Below are positions 54,905-64,000 of a stretch of DNA of 64,000 nt, piece by piece. This DNA comes from Dasypus novemcinctus. Lineage: Eukaryota > Chordata > Mammalia > Cingulata > Dasypodidae. Location: positions 114,864,599 through 114,928,598 of the forward strand of contig NC_080678.1 of assembly GCF_030445035.2 (NCBI RefSeq). Direction: 5' to 3'. A program made the translations under genes and the position numbers. Position 1 is the stretch's first letter, and the number at the start of each line of letters is the position of its first letter. The notes beneath the pieces were generated by a model that saw nothing but the letters and a program-made list of their open reading frames with translations, searched no databases and was not told where the DNA came from.

Positions 54905-57480
54905 TTCATCTGTTGATGGACATGTGGATTGCTTACAATTTTAGGCAATAGTGAATAATACTGCTATAAACTTTGGCTGTGCATATATCTGTTCATGTCC
55001 CTGTGTCAATGCTTCTGTGTATCTACCCAGCAGTGGAATGGCTGGATCAGATGGCAGATCTATAGTTAGTTTTTTGAGGATCTGCAAAACTGTCTCCCAT
55101 AATGGTTGCACCATTCTACATTCACACCATCAGTAGATAAGTGTTCTCTTTCCTCCACATTCTCTCCAATGCTTGTAGTCCTCTGTTTTCATAATAGCCT
55201 CCTGTATAATAGGTGTAAGATGATATCTTATTGTAGTTTTGATTTATATTTACCTAATAACTAAGGATACATCTTTTCATGTACTTTTTAGCAATATGTA
55301 TTTCTTCTTTGGAGAAGTATCGATTCAAATCATTTGCCTATTTTAAAAATGGGTTGTTTGCCTTTTTATTTTCAAGATTTCTGATATCAGATGACTGTAT
55401 ATGTGAGTATGTATATCAGAATTTTCAATTCACTTCCATTGGTCAGTACGTCTATCCTTGTGCCAATACCATGCAGTTTTGACCACTGTAGCTTTGCAGT
55501 ATGTTTTGTCAGGTAGTGTGAGTTCCCCCCATTTCATTTTAGTTTGTTAATATCTTTAGCTATTTGGAGCCTCTTGTTCTTCAAAATAAACTTCATAGTT
55601 AGCTTTTCCAATTCTGCAAAAAATGCTATTGCAATTTTTATTGGGATTGTGTTAAATCTGTAAATCAATTTGGGTAGGGCAGACATCTTAATGATGTTTA
55701 GTCTTCCAATCCATGAACATGGAATATCCTTCCATTTATTTAGGTGTTCTTTGATTTCTTTAAACAATGTTGTGTAGTTTTCTGCATAGAAGTCCTTTAC
55801 ATCTTTAAATTTGAATAAAAAATGATTCTTTTTGTTGCTGTTGTAAATGGATTTTTTTCTTGATTTCCTCCTCAGATTGCTCATTATTGGAGTACAGAAA
55901 TGCTATGGATTTTTGCACATTGATCGTATATCCTGCCACTTTACTGAACTCGTTTATTAGCTCTAGAAGCTTTGTTGTAGATTTCTCAGGGCTTTCTATG
56001 TATAAGATCATGTCATCTGAAAAAAGTGAAATTTTTACTTTTTCCTTTCCAATTTGGATGCCTTTTATGTCTTTTTATTGTCTAAGTGCTAAAGCAAGTA
56101 TTTCTAACACAATTTTAAATAAGAATAGTGAAAATGAGCATCCTTGTCTTGTCCCAGTTTTTAGAGGGAAAGCCTTTAGCATTTCACCATTGAATATGAT
56201 GTTAGCTGTGGGTTATGCACATGTAGCCTTTATCATATTGATGAAGTTTCCTTCTATTCCTATCTTTTGAAGTGTTTTTGTCAAGACAGAGTGTGTATTT
56301 TGTCAAATGCTTTTTCTGCATCATTAAAGATGATCATGTGATTTTTTTTTCTTTTGATCTGTTAATGTGGTATACCATTGATTAATCTTATTTTGAACCA
56401 TCCTTGCATACCAGGGATGAAACTCACTTGGTCATGGTGTATAATTTGTTTGATGTGTTGTTAAATACAATTAGCACATATTTTGTTGATGATTTCAGCA
56501 TCCAATTTCGTTAGAAAGATTGGTCTGTTGTTTTCTTTTCTTGTGGCGTCTTTATGTGGATTTGGTATTAGGGTGATGTTATCATCACAGAATGAGTTAG
56601 GCAATGTTCCCTCTACTTTTTTGGAAGTGTTTAAACAGGATTATGGTTAGTTTTTTCCAGAATGACTTACAGAATTCACCTGTGAAACATCTGGTCCTGG
56701 GCTCTTCTTAATTGGGAGGTTTTTGATGACTAAGACAATCTCGTTATTTGTGATTGGTCTGCTGAGTTCATCAATTTCTTCTTTCATCAATGAAGGCTGC
56801 TCATGTATTTCTAGAAATTTATCCATTTCATCTAAGCTATCCATCTTTTTGGCACACAATTTTTTAAAATATCCTCTTATGATACTCTATTTTTGTGGAA
56901 TTAGTGGTGATATCCCCTTCCTCATTTCTTATTTCATGTATTCTCTCTTTTTTTCTTTGTTAGTCTTGCTAAGGGTTTGTCAATTTTAATGATTTCCTCA
57001 AAGAACCAGCTTTTTGTTTGCATTTTTCCTAGTGTTATCATTTTCAGTTTCATTTAGCTCTGCTCTAATCTTTGTTATTTCCTTCTTTATACTTGCTTTG
57101 GGATTAATTTGTTGTTCTTTTTCTCATTCCTACAGGTATGCAATTAGGTCTTTGATTTTAGCTCTTCATTCTTTTTTAAGGTAGGCATTTATGGCTATAA
57201 ATTTCCCTCTCAGCACTGCTTTTGCTGCATCCCTTAGGTTTTGATATGTTGTGTTCTCATTTTCATTCACTTCCAGGTAGTTACTGATTTATTATCTAAG
57301 ATTATGTTGCTTAACTTCCATATCTTTGTGCCTAATCTGGTTCTCTGGCCCTTACTGATTTCCAGCTTCATTCCATTGTGGTCAGAGAAATTATTTGTAT
57401 AAATTAAATCTTTCTGAATTTTTTGAGAGTTGTTCTGTGGCCTAGCATGTGATCTGTCCTGGAGAGTGACCCATGTGTGA
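54905..57480 (-). pseudogene. L1-C ORF2, broken
   Basis: Read on the minus strand. The endonuclease end has 'NFSDHNGMKLEISKGQRTR' (about 57,300-57,390). The pre-RT region is at 56,647-56,859 ('NLPIKKSPGPDV'). The RT region contains '[19 protein letters not shown]' (55,805-56,011), directly after the catalytic motif; here the codons before 'DMILYI' read 'FS' rather than 'FA'. A post-RT segment is at 55,534-55,884. Many stops and frameshifts. The N-terminal endonuclease residues are missing. Confidence 0.85.
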
Positions 57481-58140
57481 CAAAGAGGCAATTTTTGGTT
57501 TCATTGACTCTAGATTGTTTTCCTATTTTCCATTTCATTTATATTCATTGTAAAATTTACTATCTTCTTTCCACTTACTTTAGGTTTAATTTTCTCTTCT
57601 TAGATATGAATTTCCTCTTCTAGATATGACGTTAGGTCATTGACTTGAGATAGTTCTTTTTTAATATAGGTATTCATAACTACAAATTTCCTTCTGAAAA
57701 GTGCCTTTAGTGGGTCCCATAAGTTTTGGTATGTTGTGTTCACATTTTTATTCATCACAAGACATTTTCTAATTTCCCTTGTGGTTTCCCTCTTTGACTC
57801 TTTGATTGTTAGAAAGTATCTTCTTTTAACTCCCATATATTTGTTGATATTCCAGTATTCTAATGATCTCTACTTTCATTCATTTGGGGTCAGAGAAGAT
57901 GATTTGTATAACTTCAATCTTTTAAAATTTATTGAGACATGTTTTGTGACCAAACATGTGGTCTATCCTGGAGAATGACCCATGTGCACTTGAAAAGAAT
58001 GTGTATTCTGCTGTTGTTGGGTGCAATGTTCTGTACATATCCGTAGGATCTAGTTCATTTATAGTATTGGTCAAGATCTTTAAAGTGCTGCAGTGGGTCT
58101 GTGAAGTCTTGGTCACTGTATTTGTGTGTTCAATTAAACT
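57481..58140 (-). mobile_element. L1-A continued: ORF2 endonuclease region, antisense
   Basis: Picks up at 'tttggtttcattgactctag', exactly the next bit of ORF2 after the L1-A break at 51,828. Minus-strand frames at 57,600-57,836 ('[19 protein letters not shown]') and 57,922-58,116 ('[19 protein letters not shown]') are endonuclease-domain pieces that repeat residues also present in L1-C, confirming two different elements. Confidence 0.8.
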
Positions 58141-58399
58141 GCTGGTGTGGGTGGAACTGCAGTGAATGACTGCAGTAGGAGGTATCCAGACCAGGAATAC
58201 ATCTGTGAGTCAAATAAACCTGGCAGATCTGAGAATGGGGAAGAGGTCTGGACCAATAAATACATCTTGCCTCTCTTTTATCTTTTTTAGATGTTTGCTT
58301 TATTTGTTTTTCAATTCAGCATTCATTGAGTTTTTTCCATTCTTAATTGTTCCACAGAGTCCAGTGAGTTGAACCTGTTGTTTTATTTAGCTGTTTCTA

Positions 58400-58650
58400 A
58401 GAGGGGATGTGTACAGGCATTTCTTATACTGCCATTGTTCAATTTATACATTTTGAAGTTGTTATTAGGTACAAATAAATTTGGAATTTATCACACATTT
58501 TAGTGTAAAATATATGAAGAGAAAGTTATATGATGACCCCTTTATCACTAATGCCTTTTGCTTTTAAGTCTATTTTATCTAATACTACTACTGTTATACC
58601 AGATTTATTTTCTTTGTATTTTTCTTGGTGTGTATTTAATCCTTTTAATA
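58400..58650 (-). mobile_element. Further L1 endonuclease fragment, antisense
   Basis: 'ttgaagttgttattaggtac', 'gatgacccctttatcactaa' and 'ttttaagtctattttatcta' fit the complement of a more 5' part of L1 ORF2. Probably the rest of L1-A after a divergent gap at 58,140-58,400. Confidence 0.6.
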
Positions 58651-59035
58651 TATCAAGGGAAAATGATGTCCCCTTAATGTCCCTTCTTATTAAACTACAT
58701 ATCTACCAATTAATTAAATGAAATGAGCTATGGGTTATAAAGTTGACCTAGTCCTGAAAATTAAAAAGCAACACTAATTGGTAAAACATCTGTAAAAACT
58801 AATTTCAGGATAACAAAATAGGACTATGGAGTTGTCAGTGAAATGGAATAGAGGAAAATAAGTCTATCAGTGCCACTACACTAACAACCATCCCTGCCCT
58901 CCTAGCTAGATATATTTTAAAGCAATTTGAGCACAACTCATTTACTTAAAAAAAGTAACACCACCTGAGTGAGAAGTCCTAGCACAATTTAAACCCAAGA
59001 CATATTTCAAGTCATGCTCCAAAATCAACTTGACT

Positions 59036-59443
59036 CGGGAAACGGACTTGGCCCAGTGGTTGGGGCATCCGTCTACCACATGGGAGGTCCGCAGTTCAGA
59101 CCCTGGGCCTCCTTGACCCGTGTGGGGCTGGCCCATGTGCAGTGCTGATGCACGCGGGGAGTGCCCTGCCACGCAGGGGTGTCCCCCGCATAGGGGAGCC
59201 CCATGTGCAGGGGGTGTGCCCCATGAGGAGAGCCGCCCAGCACGGGGGAGAGTGCAGCCTGCCCAGGAACAGCACCGCCCATACTTCCCATGCCGCTGAC
59301 GACAACAGAAGCAGACAAAGAAACAAGATGCAGCAAATAGACACAGAGAACAGACAACCGGGGGAGGGGGGAAATTAAATAAATAAATCTTAAAAAATAA
59401 AATAAAATAAAATAAAATAAATAAAATAAATTAAAAAAACAAC
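59036..59443 (+). mobile_element. Young DAS-SINE, sense, with perfect target duplication
   Basis: tRNA-derived head with A-box-like 'tggcccagtgg' (59,049-59,059) and B-box-like 'gttcagaccc', then the DAS body ('gcccatgtgcagtgctgatg', 'gagtgcagcctgcccaggaa', 'agacacagagaacagacaac') and a long A-rich tail with (AAAAT)n. The flanks 'aaaatcaacttgact' (59,021-59,035 and 59,444-59,458) are identical over 15 bp. It is transcribed by RNA polymerase III and mobilised by L1. Relative to family copies it carries small deletions in the body. Confidence 0.95.
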
Positions 59444-59689
59444 AAAATCAACTTGACTATATTTATCAAAGAAGCAAACCAGTCCAGATGGTTGCTATTC
59501 AAATTGAAGGCTCACTTAGGACTCTAATATGTCTTTGATGGAATGAAATAGTGATTTGGCTAACAATACCAGGAAGTAATACAATAAATTATCAAGATTC
59601 CAGGTCTTTTTGGAGACTGCTCACTGAATCAAATTAGTGTCAAAAAGGTTGGACAGATTTTTCCAAGGAGCTAAAATTAGCTTTTCTGC

Positions 59690-59900
59690 TCTGTATTATG
59701 CCAAAGATTTATAAGTACAAAGTGAAATTAGTTATACTAGGAGATAAGAGCCTGGTTTCTAAGTCTTTTCACTATGACTGAAGAGTTGTATAATCTTGGA
59801 CAGCTCTTTGGGCCTAAGTTATGTTACTTCTAAAATGAATGTTGGAATAAAAACATATCAACTATCTTCAAAACCTACCTACAGGACTATGAGTCTAGAC
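59690..59900 (+). repeat. MIR SINE, diverged
   Basis: 'gagcctggtttctaagtctt', 'tgtataatcttggacagctc', 'gggcctaagttatgttactt' and 'aaatgaatgttggaataaa' follow the MIR order. Confidence 0.6.
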
Positions 59901-59904
59901 AATT

Positions 59905-62095
59905 CCTAGGGGACAGCATCATAACTGACAGTACAAGTGGCTACAACATCAAATTGCTACATGAAATATAAGAAAAGAAAATTCTGGTAAAGCAAGATTT
60001 TCCAAAGATAACCTAAAAAACATCCAGGAATATTCTAAGACACTCTTTTATAAAAGGAAACTTTAAAAGATATAAAAATTCATCCAGGATAGGTCATAAA
60101 ATTTAGGCCATAAAATTTAGGGAAAAAAAAAGAATACATACATAAATAATGGACTCGGTTCTAGAATGGAGAGAATAAGGTTATATAAAGAATCTACTTG
60201 GGACATTCTATGACATTGCTTACTTTCAAATGATCTCTCTACAAGTAGAAAATAATAGTAATCAAAGAAAAAGTATTATTCGTAGGCTGATAGCTAAAAA
60301 TCTGTCCTAAGAGTAAGAGATTCCTATCCAGAAATGTGACTTTAAATATAACAGAGGACTGAACAGTTTCCTACATGAGAGAAGAGCCAAACTGCCATGT
60401 CACTTTTCAAAGCTGCATTACTGCCAGGCAGGCATGGGGATACTGAATGAATTGAGAAGTTGGGGGAAGCAGTGTTTGCTCTTGGTACTGACTTTTCTCT
60501 CTAATAATGAAGGAACGTATAGGAAGTGAGTATGAGGACAGCATCATCATAGAAGTCTCAATGCTTCAGTGCATTAGATAAAGGAAAAAAAATACAAGGC
60601 ACCCACAAGATGAGAATGCATTTCCTCTTTTGTGTTCTGTAATATTGGCAGTATCTCCACAAGGCAGGTAATATGTTAAAGCAAGGCTTATTACCACCAA
60701 TTTTTCACATTCCTCTACTCTTCTGCTTTGAAGACATCGTATCACACTGTCTTCATTAATTAAAAGGCCATCCACACTATATCTACGCATGCCTCCTACT
60801 TCATGTGAAACTTATCATGTATCTCTATTAGTAGCACAAAATAAGATCAATACTAAAATACGTAAATTCAGGGTAGAATTGAAAGGGTTTTTCTTCACGT
60901 TTTTGTTTTCTTTACAGTTGTAAAACATTTCCATTCCTTCAAATTCCTAATTGGGTCATCTTCAACATCAGAGTGACACAGAATGGAAAAGCTAACGTGG
61001 TGAGGAGAGGACGGGGTCAGTGATTTAGGTAATAGGCACAGTCAATGAGCACAGGTCCCTCTTCTTGAGTTTTACCTCCCGAGTCATTAAGCTATGTGTT
61101 TCCTGACTTGATGCAGGCCAAGTCTCCAGGGAATTCAGGTCTTCCTAAACAGGGTCATCTCCCTCAGGAGCCTTTCCTGAACAAAGAGAAGACAAGACAT
61201 GATCAAATGGGAAAAAACACACAGATGGAAAGATTAAGCCTAAATGAGAAAGTCATGCTACTCAGGGAAATTGTTTTAATCTACCCCTCTATTCTAGAAT
61301 CATATCATCTTTATCTCCTATATTAATTTCTTTTCCCCCTGCTTTGACAAAATCAAATAGCAAAGATAATCTTTCCTCCAGGATGAGCCTCAGGAGTTTT
61401 ATTTTTAAGTAGTTCTTTTGTTCCTAAAGGCCATATTATTTAAGAAAGTACTTTTCAGGTAAATCGTAGATATATACAACCTTGTAAACCTATACATTAG
61501 GATCTAAAGAACACAAATCTTTTGTGTTTCAGAGTCTACCTTTTGGATCAAGAATACTGTGCTCCATAAGTCTCACTTAAACATTTGTATTACCAATAAT
61601 ATATAAATTAGTAAATTCTTAATCTTTAGAGAAAGTTGTTTAAAGCTTTATTAAAGATCATAATATCATTACAATGAGACTTGATTGCTGGGTTTATTAT
61701 AGGATTGTTACTACTTATTTTGTTAATTTCACTGTATGGACTCTTTCTGATAAGAGGCCAAGCGAGATAGTTTTCTCTGATTTCAGAATTCAGTTCTCAG
61801 AATATATTATGGCAGCCTTAAATACTATGATTTAGAAATTTTGTGATAAAGTAAAAATCAAGAATGACAACATCAACAATAAAAAAGACAAGCACATTGG
61901 AAACTAAAAAGAGCATTCATTAATTAGTGTTAAAAAAAAAGAAATTATAAACTATTATAACACCTGAATTAAAATTTAAATATATAATACTAAGAAATAT
62001 CAATGAAAGGACAACATACCAAAATAAAGGTGAAGGAACTAAAGCAGTGTATAAAGGAGAACAGTATAACTTTAAGTGTGTTGCTAAAAAAGACA
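59905..62095. other. AT-rich unassigned sequence
   Basis: No repeat family is recognised. One minus-strand frame at 60,566-60,790 has non-repetitive, exon-like wording and is listed as an observation rather than a gene. Otherwise nothing is identified. Confidence 0.45.
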
Positions 62096-62099
62096 GAAA

Positions 62100-63480
62100 A
62101 AATGAATAAAAATGAATTCTGTATTTAATGATAAAGACCAAGCAAAGAATAAATAAGTAAACCCAAAGAAAGCAGAAAGGAAAAAATAATAAAGAATAGA
62201 ATATAACAAATAGAAAACAAGCTAAAAGAAAAAAACTAGCAAAACAACAAAGAATAGTTCTTTACAAACAACTTTAAAAATACACAAAACTTTGTCACTA
62301 TTAACCAATGGAGAGAAAAAACACAATTAAAAGTAGGAATAAAAAATGGCACAGGAACAGATGGTATGATCATTTTTTAAAATAATAAGCAAATATTATG
62401 AACAACTTTATGAAAAAGTTGATGAAATGGACATTTTATAGAGAATTATAAATCATAAAAATTTACTCTAGAGTTTCAAAAGGACAAAAAATAATAAGCA
62501 TTTAAAAAGTTGGCACAATAATAAAAAGCTCACTCCTTAGGGAGAAAAAGCCACCTGGCCCCCAACAGGTATCCAGAAGAGGCTTTATCAAACTTTTAAT
62601 GAACAAAAATACCTTTCTTCTATAAATACTTTCTGAAAATTTTTAGAGTTAATTTATATTAAAAGTTAGTATAATTCTAACACAAAAATTAAAAAGGTAA
62701 AATTATTAGCCAAATAAGGAAAAGTTTTAGCCACGTTCAGTTATGAACAATAATATAAAAGTCCTGAATAATTTATTACTAAATGAAGCAGTAGAAAAAA
62801 ATGCATCTAGACTAAACCTTGTCACAAGAAATCATTTGAAAAATTCAATAGCCATTCGAGCTAGAAATAGAAGAGAACTTCTTTGACTTACAATGAAGGT
62901 TTATCTATCCAAAATGTTGAGCCAACATGAAAATTAATGATAAAACTTTAGACATTATTATTTTAAAGAAAAGGCAAGGGTTCCTATCACCACCCTTTCT
63001 TAATATTGCTAATATAGAGGGTTCAGGCAAAGTGAAATAAGTAAAACAAACAAACAAACAAACAAACAGGCCCATAAGGAATGGAAATGAAGCAAGTAAG
63101 CTTATTTGCAAACACTTTAATTGTCTTCATAGAAAATTAAAGAGACTGTACAGTAAAACTACTAGAAAAAATAAGAAAGTTTGACAGAAGAACTGATATA
63201 AGATAAATAAATTAGGAGCATTCCATAATAACCAGATACAGCTATAAAAGAAAATATGATTCCCAATAGAAACAAATAGTATAAGGTAACTAGAAATAAA
63301 TTTAACCAAAATTATATAGTGACAATTGCAACATTTTATTGAAGAGCACAAAAGATAGATTACATAGAAAGGGTCTAATCATGTAGGAGAAAACTCAACA
63401 TCATAATAAAGGCAACTATCCCCCAAATGGATCCATAGATGCAATGCAATTCCAATCAAAGTTCATGTAGAATTTGCACA
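62100..63480 (+). mobile_element. Degraded L1M ORF2, sense
   Basis: Decayed ORF2 wording in order: 'aataataaagaatagaatat' and 'aacaaatagaaaacaagcta', 'atgaacaactttatgaaaaa', 'gatgaaatggacattttata', 'gttcaggcaaagtgaaataa', 'ctagaaataaatttaaccaa', 'gatgcaatgcaattccaatc'. No open frame. An (AAAC)n microsatellite at about 63,045-63,067 lies inside it. Confidence 0.7.
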
Positions 63481-63639
63481 CATGTACACATGGGTGTGAG
63501 TATGTAGACAAACTGACTCTAAAGTTTATGCTATAGAATACAAGGTCTAAGAACATCAAAGACAACTTTGGAAAAGGAGAAAGTACTGGAGAAATTTGCC
63601 CTACTACTACCAGATACTCAAACCACTGCATAATAACCA

Positions 63640-64000
63640 ACTTTTAAAGTAACCCCTCCCTTACCAGCTTGCAGAAGTTTGTTTCCCTTTTCGTAGAACT
63701 CGCACTTCCTTATGAAGTTACCTATATCTAATTTTAATAGTAAAAATCACAACCATTCAACATGCTAAGCTGCCATTTTTAAAAGTGCAATGCATTAACT
63801 AGCATAACTTGTAGCAGCACAGGCTCCACTTAATCCTGCCCCATGACCCATGTCATCTTACCTAATCCTGTATTACTTCCCTAGACCAACCCTCTCCAAA
63901 CCATTTAAGAATCTCAAACCTCTTCAGCTCGGGGAGACAGATTTGAGCTTGTCTCCTGTCTCCTTGCTATGGTGCTTTGCAAAAAACCCTCTTCTTGAAA
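63640..64000 (+). mobile_element. Solo LTR or LTR 5' portion, cut by window end
   Basis: 'taacccctcccttaccagct' near the start and 'gggagacagatttgagcttg', 'tctcctgtctccttgctatg', 'gctttgcaaaaaaccctctt' near the end fit the U3-R-U5 order of a mammalian ERV LTR. A TATA-like 'ccatttaagaatctc' lies at 63,901-63,915. The family and the 3' boundary cannot be fixed. Confidence 0.6.

Larger units (their letters stand above)
51829..57480 (-). mobile_element. L1-C: antisense LINE-1 with two tandem 3' UTRs
   Basis: In L1 sense it runs from 57,480 (endonuclease part) through RT to a 3' UTR ending near 53,580 with an A-rich stretch, and then continues into a second L1 3' UTR (53,566-51,840) of the L1-X/Y type that also ends A-rich. 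Imperfect flanks 'gggaagcaacattttt' (51,813-51,828) and 'aaagaggcaatttttgg' (57,482-57,498) both match the same bit of L1-A ORF2 and so look like its target duplication, enclosing both 3' UTRs as one insertion. Confidence 0.75.

Overview
This window is a stretch of mammalian nuclear genome with no convincing protein-coding host gene. The best lineage marker is a tRNA-derived SINE present in three well-preserved copies (25.7-26.1 kb, 28.6-29.0 kb, 59.04-59.44 kb). It matches the DAS-SINEs known from the nine-banded armadillo (Dasypus novemcinctus, Xenarthra). The LINE-1 copies have unusually long, modular 3' UTRs that recur on both strands, which fits a xenarthran lineage. I infer armadillo or a very close relative.

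Layout. Positions 1-31.3 kb are relatively GC-rich, mostly unique sequence sprinkled with old, short repeats: MIR, L2, L1M 3' ends, MaLR-type LTR pieces and small hAT-type DNA transposons. Open frames here look like chance frames. A three-level nest of SINEs sits at 25.48-26.43 kb inside an older repeat. From about 31.3 kb the character changes to AT-rich LINE-1 territory. L1-X (31.31-36.75 kb, +) is a 5'-truncated element with a broken ORF2. It runs into a betaretrovirus-like provirus, ERV-1 (36,747-41,447, +). That abuts the 3' end of a second, class I-like provirus, ERV-2 (41.45-42.71 kb, +). Next is an L1 3' UTR copy (L1-Y), which carries inside it L1-Z (43.98-48.13 kb, +). L1-Z has a promoter-type 5' UTR with a tandem repeat, ORF1, almost no ORF2, and a 3' UTR with three tandem units. 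From 48.6 to 58.7 kb an antisense L1 (L1-A) is split by a second antisense L1 (L1-C) that has two 3' UTRs in tandem, one of which contains a retroposed U1 snRNA pseudogene. The last 5 kb hold a young DAS-SINE, a degraded L1M ORF2 and part of a solo LTR cut by the window end.

Most interesting part. ERV-1 has paired LTRs, a tRNA-Lys(1,2)-type primer binding site, a duplicated leader, a splice donor and a short matrix-like gag opening. It has no recognisable pro or pol. About 0.9 kb of very AT-rich non-retroviral-looking sequence takes their place, followed by two tandem related open frames for small double-membrane-span proteins, the second overlapping the next start codon in a TAATG, and then a short envelope-like leader frame. 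This is the architecture of a non-autonomous element of the mouse ETn kind. Its U5 end resembles the antisense of the 5' half of the primer tRNA, and its 3' LTR is followed by a decayed PBS and a second copy of the U5 tail. Its two flanks do not match each other and there is no target-site duplication, so it may be a recombinant of two proviruses.

All repeat-family names are from recognition of the sequence, not from a database search, and boundaries are approximate unless an exact signal (TG/CA ends, TSD, poly-A) is cited.
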